From: Caenibius sp964466155
GTDB lineage: Bacteria > Pseudomonadota > Alphaproteobacteria > Sphingomonadales > Sphingomonadaceae
NCBI GenBank assembly: GCA_964466155.1
Contig: CAYXMY010000085.1
Location: 1-12,235, forward strand
Reading direction: 5' to 3'
DNA: 12,235 bases
Positions 1-7,270 of this stretch are shown one piece after another. The notes beneath the pieces are model-generated. The model made no database searches, was not told where the DNA came from, and saw nothing but the letters and a program-made list of their open reading frames with translations. A program made the position numbers and the translations under genes. Each line of letters starts with the position of its first letter. Position 1 is the stretch's first letter.

Positions 1-447
1 AACGCCAAGCTCGCCAAGGGCCAGGCACCTGCGCAGGGCAACCCGGTGCTGCTCGGCATCACCAAGGCCAGCCTGCAGACGCGTTCGTTCATCTCGGCCG
101 CGTCGTTCCAGGAAACCACTCGCGTGCTCACGCAGGCGGCGGTCGAAGGGAAGCGGGATTCACTGATCGGCCTCAAGGAGAACGTCATCGTCGGCCGTCT
201 CATCCCCGCCGGCACCGGCGCGGCGATGAACCGCGTCCGCGTGGCCGCCTCCAGCCGCGACGCCGCGCTCCGCGCGCAGTATCGCAAGCTGCAGGAATCG
301 CTCATCGCGCCGGAAACGGCGGCGGAAGAGCATGCAGCCGAACTGGCCCAGGGGCCGGAAGTCGCGCTGGGCGACGATCCGCTGGGCAAGGTCATCAGCG
401 AGGATTTCACCGCTGAGGATATCGAAGCGGTCGACGGCGAAGAATAA
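1..447 (+). CDS. rpoC: RNA polymerase beta' subunit, C-terminal fragment
   Basis: The reading frame is open from base 1 and ends at TAA 445-447, giving the last 148 residues of a protein whose start lies outside the window. The stretch GITKASLQTRSFISAASFQE followed by TRVLTQAAVEGKRDSLIGLKENVIVGRLIPAGTG is the highly conserved C-terminal part of bacterial RpoC, which closes the catalytic core of RNA polymerase and contributes to the base of the clamp and the omega-binding surface. The last 50 residues are acidic and alanine/glutamate rich, as is common for the variable tail in alphaproteobacteria. A strong intrinsic terminator follows 26 bases after the stop, so this is the end of the rpoBC transcription unit. 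Identity is seen directly and is very secure. Confidence 0.98.
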   Translation, partial: NAKLAKGQAPAQGNPVLLGITKASLQTRSFISAASFQETTRVLTQAAVEGKRDSLIGLKENVIVGRLIPAGTGAAMNRVRVAASSRDAALRAQYRKLQESLIAPETAAEEHAAELAQGPEVALGDDPLGKVISEDFTAEDIEAVDGEE

Positions 448-473
448 GCCTCAGCCGTAAGGTCACGATACCG

Positions 474-515
474 AAAACCCCTGCCGGGAATAGCTTCCGG
501 CGGGGGTTTTCTTTT
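474..515 (+). terminator. Intrinsic terminator of the rpoBC unit, possibly bidirectional
   Basis: An A-rich left arm running into CCCCTGCCGGGAA pairs with TTCCGGCGGGGGTTTT across a TAGC loop, with one G.U wobble and one bulged G. The right arm runs into TTTTCTTTTA. The arm begins with AAAA, so the transcript from the other strand also ends in a short U run, and the same element could stop minus-strand transcription coming from the exporter gene that ends at 634. G+C-rich stem plus T-tract is seen directly; the bidirectional role is inferred. Confidence 0.93.
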
Positions 516-542
516 ATGCGCTGGGTGGAGGGGCGAACTCGG

Positions 543-560
543 CCCGAAACGGGTTTCGGG
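543..560. repeat. 8-bp inverted repeat between rpoC and the exporter gene
   Basis: CCCGAAAC and GTTTCGGG face each other across two bases (GG at 551-552). No T-tract follows on either strand, so it is not a classical terminator. It lies between two convergent genes, each ending toward it, and may help protect or trim 3' ends. The rest of 516-633 shows no coding signal. Confidence 0.5.
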
Positions 561-633
561 TCAGCGCAAGGCGGGGCCGTTGGCCGCGCAATGACAGGCG
601 AGCAGTCCTTGGCGCGGCCCGCCGATGGATGCG

Positions 634-1206
634 TTACAACAGGCCCATCGTCTGGAGCAGCAGCCACACCCCGATGGCGAGGAACAGCAGCGCGGCGACG
701 ATCCGTACTGCGGTGAGTGGCACGCGCTTGATCAGTTCGTTACCGAGCAGCACCGCCGGGACATTGGCGATCATCATCCCCAGCGTCGATCCGGTCATGA
801 CCGCCAGCACGCTATGGAACTGCGCGCCCAGGGCGATGGTGGCGATCTGTGTCTTGTCGCCCATCTCGACGAAGAAGAACGCGATCAGCGTGCTGACGAA
901 CGCGCCATAGCGGGAAGGGCGCGCTTCTTCATCCTCGTCGAATTTGTCGGGGATCAGCGTCCAGCCCGCCATGAGGATGAAGGATATGGCGATGAGATAG
1001 CGGAACCATTGCCCCTGCAGCAGTTGCGCCGCTTCCACGCCGACCAGCGCGGCGAGGAAGTGGTTTGCCAGCGTTGCCGCCAAGATGCCGAAGATGATCG
1101 GCAGCGGGCGTTTGAAGCGGGTGGCGAGGACGATGGCGAGAAGCTGCGTCTTGTCGCCGATCTCGGCCAGCGCGACCACCGCGGTCGAAGTCAGAATGGC
1201 GTCCAT
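634..1206 (-). CDS. TMEM165/GDT1 (UPF0016) family cation exporter, probably manganese
   Basis: This 190-residue inner-membrane protein carries the two diagnostic repeats of the family: E15-I-G-D-K-T near the N-terminus and E114-M-G-D-K-T in the second half. Each sits at the start of a three-helix bundle. Hydrophobic segments lie at about residues 3-13, 35-55, 68-85, 101-113, 130-156 and 165-187, with a charged cytoplasmic-type linker (DKFDEDEEARPSR) at 87-99. Bacterial members such as MneA of Vibrio export Mn2+; other members move Ca2+ or H+ as well. I chose ATG 1204-1206 because it makes the family's normal N-terminus and has GGAG nine bases upstream (1216-1219). The open frame continues to 1326 but that extension would run through the riboswitch. 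The yybP-ykoY leader upstream supports manganese as the substrate. Substrate is inferred, family is secure. Confidence 0.93.
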   Translation of the reverse strand: MDAILTSTAVVALAEIGDKTQLLAIVLATRFKRPLPIIFGILAATLANHFLAALVGVEAAQLLQGQWFRYLIAISFILMAGWTLIPDKFDEDEEARPSRYGAFVSTLIAFFFVEMGDKTQIATIALGAQFHSVLAVMTGSTLGMMIANVPAVLLGNELIKRVPLTAVRIVAALLFLAIGVWLLLQTMGLL

Positions 1207-1215
1207 CGAAAGATA

Positions 1216-1267
1216 CTCCGGGGCCGGGCGTGTAACCGAACAATGACATCGCGCCTCCCGCCCGGCC
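1216..1267 (-). promoter_or_regulatory. Expression platform: hairpin next to the exporter ribosome binding site
   Basis: In the exporter leader, GGCCGGGCG (complement of 1259-1267) and CGCCCGGCC (complement of 1222-1230) form a perfect 9-bp inverted repeat with a 28-base loop. Its 3' arm ends two bases before the Shine-Dalgarno GGAG (1216-1219). There is no U-tract, so control of ribosome access is more likely than transcription termination. Base pairing is seen; the switching role is inferred from its place between the riboswitch aptamer and the start codon. Confidence 0.55.
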
Positions 1268-1280
1268 GGACGGAAGCGCA

Positions 1281-1399
1281 ACGCCATTGGTCTCGCCTGA
1301 ACGGTGTCCCGTTCCCAGTGCGCCATGGCCTCTCGGCCAAGTATGTTGACGCATAGGCCCGCCTGTGCGGCGGCTGGCTACTCCCCAGATGACTGGCAT
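1281..1399 (-). promoter_or_regulatory. yybP-ykoY manganese riboswitch (aptamer)
   Basis: Read on the minus strand, the leader contains the conserved blocks of the yybP-ykoY aptamer in the right order. GGGGAGTAGCC is the complement of 1376-1386. CGTCAACATAC follows about 20 bases later, then a GGCC-GAGA-GGCC stem-loop, a second hairpin with GAACGG/CCGTTC arms, and finally GGCGAGACCA (complement of about 1288-1297). A closing stem can form between 1394-1399 (TGGCAT on plus) and 1281-1286 (ACGCCA). This class binds Mn2+ and raises expression of manganese exporters and related membrane proteins; UPF0016 genes are among its known targets, which fits the gene directly downstream. Sequence blocks are seen, metal response is family knowledge. 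Confidence 0.88.
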
Positions 1400-1402
1400 C
1401 GC

Positions 1403-1430
1403 GGATAAGGCAGATACAGGGGCGAGGCAA
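1403..1430 (-). promoter_or_regulatory. Candidate sigma-70-type promoter of the riboswitch transcript
   Basis: On the minus strand TTGCCT (complement of 1425-1430) lies 16 bases before TTATCC (complement of 1403-1408). A start about 6-7 bases later falls near 1396, right at the 5' end of the aptamer. The agreement with the aptamer boundary is the main support; the boxes alone are only moderate matches. Confidence 0.5.
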
Positions 1431-1547
1431 GCCGCTTTACGGGGAGGGGTGTGCCAGGGAATTAGGGGCCAGAGAATTGGGGCAAAGAATGGAAAGGCGG
1501 GCATTCTCCCTCTTCCCCCCTGCGGCGGCGGCCCCTAAACGCCTTGT

Positions 1548-3203
1548 ATGACCGATAAGCTTTCGATCACGCTCGCCCAGCTCAACCAGTCCGTCGGGGA
1601 TATCGGCGGCAATGCCGCGCAGATGCTTTCCGTGCGCGAAAAGGCCGGGAAGGTCGATCTCGTCGCTTTCCCCGAAATGCAGTTGATCGGTTATCCGGCG
1701 GAAGACCTGGTACTGAAGCCCGCACTGATCGAACGCGCGCAGGCGGAACTGGAACGCATGGCCGCCGTCACGGGCGATGGCGGCCCGGCGATGCTGGTGG
1801 GCAGCGTGTTCGTGCGGGATGGGGCACTGCACAACGGCGTCGCCCTGCTCGACGGCGGGCGCATTTCGGATGTGCGCTTCAAGTACGAACTGCCCAATTA
1901 CGGCACGTTCGACGAGAAGCGCCTGTTCACGCCCGGCCCGCTGCCCGAACCGGTGCTGTTCCGCGGGGCAATGCTCGGCCTGCCGATCTGCGAGGATATC
2001 TGGCATCCCGATGTCTGCCGCCATCTGGCGGAATTCGGGGCGGGGATGTTCATCTGCATCAACGGCAGCCCCTATGAAATCGAGAAGGACCGGTTGCGCA
2101 TCGAAGGCGTGGCCAAGCGCCGGGCCGCCGATACCGGGCTGCCGCTGGCCTATCTCAACCGCGTAGGCGGGCAGGACGAACTGGTATTCGACGGGGCAAG
2201 CTTCGTCGTCAACGGGGACGGGCGGCTGGCGGTGCAAATGGCCGATTGGGACGAGCAAATCACCCGCACCAACTGGACCCGCACCGCGCGTGGCTGGAAT
2301 TGCGACCGGGGGGAAATCGCCACGCTGGCCGATCATCCGGAGGATATCTATTGCGCGATGGTCCTGTCCTTGCGCGATTATGTGAACAGGAACGGCTTCC
2401 CCGGCGTGGTGCTGGGTATGTCCGGCGGGATCGATAGCGCGGCCTGTGCGGCGATTGCGGTCGATGCGCTGGGGCCGGACCGGGTGTGGTGCGTGATGCT
2501 GCCCAGCAAATACACCAGCCAGGAAAGCCTCGACGATGCCCGCGCTTGCGCGCAGGCACTGGGGTGCCGCTATTCCACGGTTCCGATCCAGCCCGCCGTG
2601 GCCGGTTTCGAGGAGATGCTGGCGGGTGAGTTCGCGGGCACCAAGCCCGATCTGACCGAGGAAAACCTCCAGTCGCGCATTCGCGGCGTGACGCTGATGG
2701 CGCTGTCCAACAAGTTTGGCCCGATGCTGCTGACCACCGGTAACAAGAGTGAGATGAGCGTCGGCTACGCCACGATCTATGGCGATATGGCGGGCGGCTA
2801 CAACCCGCTGAAAGACGCTTACAAGATGACGGTGTTCGCCGTTTCCGGCTGGCGCAACGGGCATAAGCCGAGGATCGGGCTGGGGCCGGAAGGCACGGTG
2901 ATCCCGCAGAATATCCTCGACAAGCCCCCCAGCGCGGAACTGCGCCCGGACCAGAAGGACGAGGATTCGCTGCCGCCCTATCCGGTGCTGGACAAGATCC
3001 TGCTCGGTCTCGTCGATCATGAGGAAAGCGTGGAGCAGCTCGTGGCCGAAGGGTTCGACCGCGACACGGTTGTGCGGATCGAGCGCCTGCTGCATCTGGC
3101 GGAATATAAGCGGCGTCAGGCCCCGCCGGGGGTGAAGCTGGGATCGCGCAATTTCGGGCGCGACCGGCGCTATCCCATCACGCACAGGTTCCGCAGCGGA
3201 TGA
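1548..3203 (+). CDS. nadE: Glutamine-dependent NAD+ synthetase
   Basis: This 551-aa cytoplasmic enzyme makes NAD+ from deamido-NAD+, ATP and glutamine, the last step of NAD synthesis. The N-terminal nitrilase-type amidohydrolase domain (about 1-260) has the full E-K-C triad: E43 in FPEMQLIGYP, K112 in KYELPNYGTFDEKR, C148 in LPICEDIW. It releases ammonia from glutamine. The C-terminal synthetase domain (about 265-551) has the ATP-pyrophosphatase P-loop SGGIDSA at 292-298 and the conserved TTGNKSEMSVGYATIYGD stretch near 396-413. Length and domain order match the family, so it looks intact. The ATG at 1548 starts at the usual MTDKLSITLAQLN position; no clear Shine-Dalgarno precedes it. It is divergent from the riboswitch-controlled exporter, with about 150 bases between the riboswitch and this start. 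Confidence 0.97.
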   Translation: MTDKLSITLAQLNQSVGDIGGNAAQMLSVREKAGKVDLVAFPEMQLIGYPAEDLVLKPALIERAQAELERMAAVTGDGGPAMLVGSVFVRDGALHNGVALLDGGRISDVRFKYELPNYGTFDEKRLFTPGPLPEPVLFRGAMLGLPICEDIWHPDVCRHLAEFGAGMFICINGSPYEIEKDRLRIEGVAKRRAADTGLPLAYLNRVGGQDELVFDGASFVVNGDGRLAVQMADWDEQITRTNWTRTARGWNCDRGEIATLADHPEDIYCAMVLSLRDYVNRNGFPGVVLGMSGGIDSAACAAIAVDALGPDRVWCVMLPSKYTSQESLDDARACAQALGCRYSTVPIQPAVAGFEEMLAGEFAGTKPDLTEENLQSRIRGVTLMALSNKFGPMLLTTGNKSEMSVGYATIYGDMAGGYNPLKDAYKMTVFAVSGWRNGHKPRIGLGPEGTVIPQNILDKPPSAELRPDQKDEDSLPPYPVLDKILLGLVDHEESVEQLVAEGFDRDTVVRIERLLHLAEYKRRQAPPGVKLGSRNFGRDRRYPITHRFRSG

Positions 3204-3378
3204 GGATGCCGCGCTCTGGCCGTCGCATTTGTGTATTCAGAGCGTATTAACAGCGGCATAGATAGCAGGAACGCCCAAGCCGGGAGAGGTGCCATGCCGC
3301 GCAACGGTATCATACTTGCCGCATTTTCCGGTGTTCCTGCCTGTGCGCCCGATGCGGCGCGGTTCCAGAGGGGATGCG

Positions 3379-3912
3379 ATGCGTAAACTGGTTCCGCTTC
3401 TGCTGCCTGCCTTGCTGCTTGGCGGGTGTGCGCTGCTCGTGCCGCGCACTACGTCGCCCGCTGGCGGTTCCTATGGGCGGGGCACCGCCGATGGCGGCTA
3501 TATGCCGCCGCGTGGAGGATACGATACGCCGCCGCCTAGTGCCTCCGCTGCCCCGATCCCTGAAGCGGATGGGGTTACAGCCACTTACGCGCCCGCCAAT
3601 GTGCAAGGTTCCTGGCGGGTATCGACGATCAACGGCAAGGCGATCGAACTGCCCAATCCGGTCACGATCGCAATCGATCCGGCTGCGATCAAGGTCCAGT
3701 CAGGCTGCATCGCGATGGCGTGGCATTACACCTTCATGCGCGGTGCGCTGAACACCAGCCAGGCCCCGATTGTCAGTTGCCGCCGGGGCTATCTGCCGCA
3801 GGAGCAGACCCTGTTCGAAGCCTTGTCGAGCAATGTGCAAGTGCGGCAGACGGTGCAGAACGGCATGGAAATGATCGGTAACGGGCATCGGATCGTGCTT
3901 TTCCGGCAATGA
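3379..3912 (+). CDS. META/HslJ-like domain lipoprotein
   Basis: The protein (177 aa) begins with a lipoprotein signal: positively charged MRK, a leucine-rich core, and the lipobox LGGC with the lipidated cysteine at residue 17. Residues 20-70 are a Gly/Pro/Ser/Tyr-rich linker. Residues 74-177 resemble the META domain of HslJ-type envelope proteins: VQGSWRVSTINGK at the start, a central SGC (C110) followed by a second cysteine (C134), then the E-x-x-LFEAL helix and a final hydrophobic strand ending VLFRQ. The two cysteines are those usually conserved in the domain. META proteins are envelope or stress-linked with no agreed biochemical role. I chose ATG 3379 because the signal peptide starts there and GAGGGG (3368-3373) lies five bases upstream; the frame is open 90 bases further but that extension has no signal character. 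Domain assignment is by pattern and is good but not certain. Confidence 0.82.
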   Translation: MRKLVPLLLPALLLGGCALLVPRTTSPAGGSYGRGTADGGYMPPRGGYDTPPPSASAAPIPEADGVTATYAPANVQGSWRVSTINGKAIELPNPVTIAIDPAAIKVQSGCIAMAWHYTFMRGALNTSQAPIVSCRRGYLPQEQTLFEALSSNVQVRQTVQNGMEMIGNGHRIVLFRQ

Positions 3913-3973
3913 TGAAGCGTCCGTGCGCGGGCAGACGGTTCCATCCGGCTTGAAATCGCTCTAGGGCGCGGTG

Positions 3974-5305
3974 ATGACCGTGATCACCCGTTTCGCACCG
4001 TCGCCCACCGGGCGGCTTCATGTCGGCAATATCCGCACTGCGCTGCACAACTGGATGCTGGCGAAGGAGCAGGGCGGCCGCTTCCTGCTGCGCATCGACG
4101 ATACCGATGCCGAACGCAGCCGCGAGGAATACGTCGATGCGATCCGCACCGATCTCGCCTGGCTCGGCCTGGACGTGGACGGGGAAGAGCGGCAGTCGGC
4201 GCGCTTTGCCGTTTACGAGGCGGCCTTTGCCCGGCTGGTGGAACAGAGGCGGATTTACCGCTGCTACGAAACCGCGCAGGAACTGGAACTCAAGCGCAAG
4301 GTGCTGCTCGGACGGGGCCTGCCGCCGATCTACGACCGGGCCGCGCTGAAGCTGACCGAGGCGGACCATGCGGCCAGGGCGGCGGAAGGGATCGCGCCCC
4401 ACTGGCGTTTCCTGCTCAACCATGACGAGCGGCTGGAGTGGGACGATGGCATTCGTGGGCCCCAGCATTTCGATCCGGCGCAATTGTCCGATCCGGTGAT
4501 TCGCCGCGCGGATGGCAGTTGGCTCTACATGCTGCCCAGCGTGATCGACGATATCGCGATGGGCGTGACCGATGTCCTGCGCGGGGAAGACCACGTATCG
4601 AACACGGCGGTGCAATTGCAGATGTTCACCGCTCTCGATGCACCGCAACCGCGCTTCGCGCACGAGGCGCTGCTGGTGGGCAGCGAAGGCAAGCTGTCGA
4701 AGCGGCTGGGCGCACTGGGCGCCGATGCCCTGCGCGAACAGGGGATCGAGCCGGAAGCGCTGATCGCGCTGCTTGCCCGCCTCGGCACTTCGCAGCCGGT
4801 GGAAGCAGTGGCGAATCGGGCTGCGCTGATTGCGGCTTTCGATCTCGGCACTTTCGGCCGCGCGCCCGCCCGGTTCGACGATACCGAGTTGCAGCGGATC
4901 AATGCCGCCATCGTCCACCAGTTGCCGTTCGCACAGGTGCAGGACCGCTTGCCCGCCGGGATGGACGAAGCCGGATGGGAAGCGGTGCGGCCCAATCTCA
5001 CCCACGTCGCCGAAGCGGCCGATTGGTGGCAGGTGGTGACAGGGCCCATCGTGCCACCGCCGTTCGATGCGGAAACCCGCGCCTATCTGGCGCAGGCGTT
5101 GGGCAGCCTGACCTGGGGCGACGATCCGTGGCACACGCTGACCGGCGCCTTGAAAGAAGCGACCGGGCGCAAGGGCAAGGCGCTGTTCCTACCGTTGCGG
5201 CAAGCGCTCACCGGTATGGACCATGGCCCGGACATGGGCGCGTTGCTGCCCTTGATCGGAGAGGCGGAAGCGCGGGCGCGGCTGGAGCGCGCGGCGGGGA
5301 ACTGA
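3974..5305 (+). CDS. gltX: Glutamyl-tRNA synthetase
   Basis: A 443-aa class I aminoacyl-tRNA synthetase that charges tRNA with glutamate in the cytoplasm. It shows the family start FAPSPTG with the HIGH-type signature HVGN (16-19), the LLRIDDTDAERS stretch (38-49), the WLYMLPSVIDDIAMGVTDVL and RGEDHVSNT core, and the ATP-binding loop KLSKR at 240-244. The four zinc-binding Cys/His residues of the E. coli enzyme are not present (only C97 in that region), which is common in this family. It is shorter than the usual 470-500 residues, the shortening being in the C-terminal anticodon-binding part. Many alphaproteobacteria carry two glutamyl-tRNA synthetases, so this may be one of a pair, with one able to charge tRNA-Gln; that is inference. 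ATG 3974 is chosen; an overlapping GTG at 3971 is also possible. It converges on pyk with 31 bases between the stops. Confidence 0.95.
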   Translation: MTVITRFAPSPTGRLHVGNIRTALHNWMLAKEQGGRFLLRIDDTDAERSREEYVDAIRTDLAWLGLDVDGEERQSARFAVYEAAFARLVEQRRIYRCYETAQELELKRKVLLGRGLPPIYDRAALKLTEADHAARAAEGIAPHWRFLLNHDERLEWDDGIRGPQHFDPAQLSDPVIRRADGSWLYMLPSVIDDIAMGVTDVLRGEDHVSNTAVQLQMFTALDAPQPRFAHEALLVGSEGKLSKRLGALGADALREQGIEPEALIALLARLGTSQPVEAVANRAALIAAFDLGTFGRAPARFDDTELQRINAAIVHQLPFAQVQDRLPAGMDEAGWEAVRPNLTHVAEAADWWQVVTGPIVPPPFDAETRAYLAQALGSLTWGDDPWHTLTGALKEATGRKGKALFLPLRQALTGMDHGPDMGALLPLIGEAEARARLERAAGN

Positions 5306-5336
5306 ACCGGCGTGACCGGCGGCGGAGAGGCTATCT

Positions 5337-6785
5337 TCAGCGGTGCTCCAACTCGTCGCCGGTCAGCGTCACCACATGCAGCAGATTGGTCGATCCCGGC
5401 GTTCCGAACGGGACGCCCGCCAGCATGACCAGCCGGGAACCCGCCATGCCGACACCCTGGCGCAGCGCCATCCGTTTGCCCTTGGCGACCATTTCCTCGA
5501 AGCTGCCGATATTGCGGGTGGTGACGGCATGCGCGCCCCATAGCAGGCCCAACCGGCGGGCGATCCGGGTCGATGGGGTCAGCACCAGCACCGGCACGCC
5601 GGGCCGTTCGCGCGCTACCCGCCGGGCGGTGGAGCCGGAACCGGTGAACACCACAATCGCGGACACCGGCATATTTTCGCTGATCGTCATGCAGGCATGG
5701 GCAAGGGCATCGGCGGTTGTCGGATCGGGCTGCGTTTCGAGGAAATGCACCCGCCCTTTGTAGCCGGAATCGCGTTCCACTTCGGCGGCGATGCGGTCCA
5801 TGATGGTGACGGCCTCTTCCGGCCAGGCCCCGGCGGCTGTTTCGGCCGACAGCATCACCGCGTCGGCCCCATCATAGACCGCGTTGGCGACGTCCGAAAC
5901 TTCCGCCCGGGTGGGGGCGGGGCTTTCGATCATCGATTCCAGCATCTGCGTCGCCACGATCACCGGCTTGCCCAGCGTGCGCGCGGCGTTGACCATGCGC
6001 TTTTGCAGCGGCGGCACTTCCTCCGGGTTCAGTTCCACCCCCAGATCGCCGCGCGCCACCATTATGCCATCGGCGAGTTCGAGAATCTCGCCCAGCCGCT
6101 GCACCGCCTGGGGTTTTTCGATCTTGGCGCACAAGGCGCCGTGCCCGCCCATCAGGCGGCGCGCTTCGGCAAGGTCTTCCGCGCGTTGGACGAAAGACAG
6201 CGCGATCCAGTCCGCCCCGTGGGCGACGGCGAAGGCCAGATCCCTGCGGTCCTTGTCTGTCAACGCGGGGATCGGCACTTCGGCATCGGGCACGTTCACG
6301 CCCTTGCGGTCCGAAATGACCCCGCCGACTTCGACCGAGCAGAGAATCGCCGCCTCGTCTGCCCGGATCACACGCAGGCGGATCTTGCCGTCGTTGATGA
6401 GCAGCCGTTGCCCCTTGTGCATCAGGTCGAACAGTTCGGGATGCGGCAGGCAGACGCGGGTTGCGTTGCCCGGTTCGGGATCGTGGTCGAGCGTGAAATG
6501 GCTCCCGTGGCGCAGAATCGCTTCCCCGCCGGTGAACGTGCCGACCCGCAGTTTCGGCCCCTGAAGATCGCACAGCACTGCGATCGGGTGGTGGAGTTCC
6601 CGTTCCAGCGCGCGGATCGCGGCAATCGTTTCGGCGTGCGTGGCGTGATCGCCGTGGCTCATATTCACGCGGAAAGCGTCCGCCCCGGCCAGCACCAGCC
6701 GCTTCAACATTTCGGGATCGCGGCTGGAAGGGCCGACCGTGGCGAGAATCTTGACCTTGCGGCCACGCGGTTCGAGTTTTGCCAT
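5337..6785 (-). CDS. pyk: Pyruvate kinase, PykA-like
   Basis: A 482-aa glycolytic enzyme converting phosphoenolpyruvate and ADP to pyruvate and ATP. Motifs in order: ATVGPSSRDPEML (15-27), RVNMSHGDH (39-47), LCDLQGPKLRVG (71-82), the catalytic lysine in KIEKPQAV (K221), metal-binding ARGDLGVE (244-251), VIVATQMLESM (275-285) and a C-terminal regulatory domain from about 350. At the position that is Glu in potassium-dependent enzymes (GPEIR) this protein has Lys78 (GPKLR), as in E. coli PykA and other K+-independent enzymes. ATG 6783-6785 gives the normal N-terminus; the frame extends upstream to 6923 but that part has no family resemblance. No strong Shine-Dalgarno is visible. It is convergent with gltX and divergent from gapR. 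Confidence 0.96.
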   Translation of the reverse strand: MAKLEPRGRKVKILATVGPSSRDPEMLKRLVLAGADAFRVNMSHGDHATHAETIAAIRALERELHHPIAVLCDLQGPKLRVGTFTGGEAILRHGSHFTLDHDPEPGNATRVCLPHPELFDLMHKGQRLLINDGKIRLRVIRADEAAILCSVEVGGVISDRKGVNVPDAEVPIPALTDKDRRDLAFAVAHGADWIALSFVQRAEDLAEARRLMGGHGALCAKIEKPQAVQRLGEILELADGIMVARGDLGVELNPEEVPPLQKRMVNAARTLGKPVIVATQMLESMIESPAPTRAEVSDVANAVYDGADAVMLSAETAAGAWPEEAVTIMDRIAAEVERDSGYKGRVHFLETQPDPTTADALAHACMTISENMPVSAIVVFTGSGSTARRVARERPGVPVLVLTPSTRIARRLGLLWGAHAVTTRNIGSFEEMVAKGKRMALRQGVGMAGSRLVMLAGVPFGTPGSTNLLHVVTLTGDELEHR

Positions 6786-6836
6786 GGGCGCCGCTATGGC
6801 ACAGCTTTGCTGCAAGACAAGGACAGAGAAGGCCCG

Positions 6837-6851
6837 TTGCCGCCCCGGCAA
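6837..6851. promoter_or_regulatory. Perfect inverted repeat in the pyk-gapR divergent intergenic region
   Basis: TTGCCG and CGGCAA are separated by three bases (CCC). It lies roughly 50 bases before the pyk start and 107 before the gapR start, in the 172 bases that must hold both promoters. It could be an operator or overlap a -35 box on the plus strand (TTGCCG). The repeat is seen; function is inferred. I could not pick convincing promoter pairs for either gene in the rest of this interval. Confidence 0.4.
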
Positions 6852-6957
6852 GAAGAACGCGGATACGGGATAAGCGATAAAGCGACCTTCACCCGCCGCC
6901 ATGCGGAGGCTATCAGCCGCCATTCGTGATTCTCATTTTGACCGGAGCTTTTTCCCG

Positions 6958-7194
6958 ATGGCCGAAACCACCGACGACCGCCTGCGCCTCCTGATCGAGC
7001 GTATCGAACGGCTCGAAGAAGAAAAGAAGGGTATCGGCGACGATATCAAGGAAGTCTATGCAGAAGCCAAGGCAGTGGGCTACGATGCCAAGATCATGCG
7101 TCAGATCGTGCGCCTACGCAAAATGAAGCCGGACGACCGCCGCGAGATGGAAATGATTCTCGACACTTACAAGGCGGCCTTGGGTCTCGGCTGA
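6958..7194 (+). CDS. gapR: GapR-family (DUF2312/UPF0335) nucleoid-associated protein
   Basis: A 78-aa protein with a long N-terminal coiled-coil helix (IERIERLEEEKKGIGDDIKEV, residues about 13-33), the family signature YAEAKAVGYDAKIMRQIVRLRK (34-55) and a final short helix ILDTYKAALG. This is the pattern of Caulobacter GapR, which forms dimers and tetramers that clamp overtwisted, A+T-rich DNA ahead of replication and transcription and stimulates type II topoisomerases. ATG 6958 is chosen because GGAG (6944-6947) sits ten bases upstream and the family begins there; the frame is open from 6901 but the extra residues are not family-like. It is slightly shorter than the 89-aa Caulobacter protein at the N-terminus. 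Function is from family knowledge. Confidence 0.92.
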   Translation: MAETTDDRLRLLIERIERLEEEKKGIGDDIKEVYAEAKAVGYDAKIMRQIVRLRKMKPDDRREMEMILDTYKAALGLG

Positions 7195-7207
7195 TCCGGG
7201 CTATAGT
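7180..7207 (+). promoter_or_regulatory. Candidate promoter of the ybjQ-acetyltransferase unit
   Basis: TTGGGT (7180-7185) is 16 bases before TATAGT (7202-7207). The -35 box lies inside the last codons of gapR. Its position fits a separate promoter for the downstream pair; box quality is moderate. Confidence 0.35.
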
Positions 7208-7270
7208 GCGCGAATGCGTGGGTGGGCGAAGGTTACCGGGCCTGTCCACGCGATGAAAAGGAGCGCATCC

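Noticed and set aside
1207..1326. N-terminal extension of the exporter frame
   Set aside because: The added residues overlap the riboswitch, lack hydrophobic character and precede the normal family start at 1206, which has its own GGAG.
1437..3185. A 582-codon open frame on the minus strand
   Set aside because: It lies opposite nadE, whose catalytic motifs are complete. The translation is His/Arg/Gln-rich without any family pattern, as expected for antisense of G+C-rich genes.
3773..5134. A 453-codon open frame on the minus strand
   Set aside because: It is antisense to gltX and the end of the lipoprotein gene and has the same compositional artefact.
5697..6929. A 410-codon open frame on the plus strand
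   Set aside because: It is antisense to pyk, which is unambiguous; the translation is His/Arg-rich without motifs.
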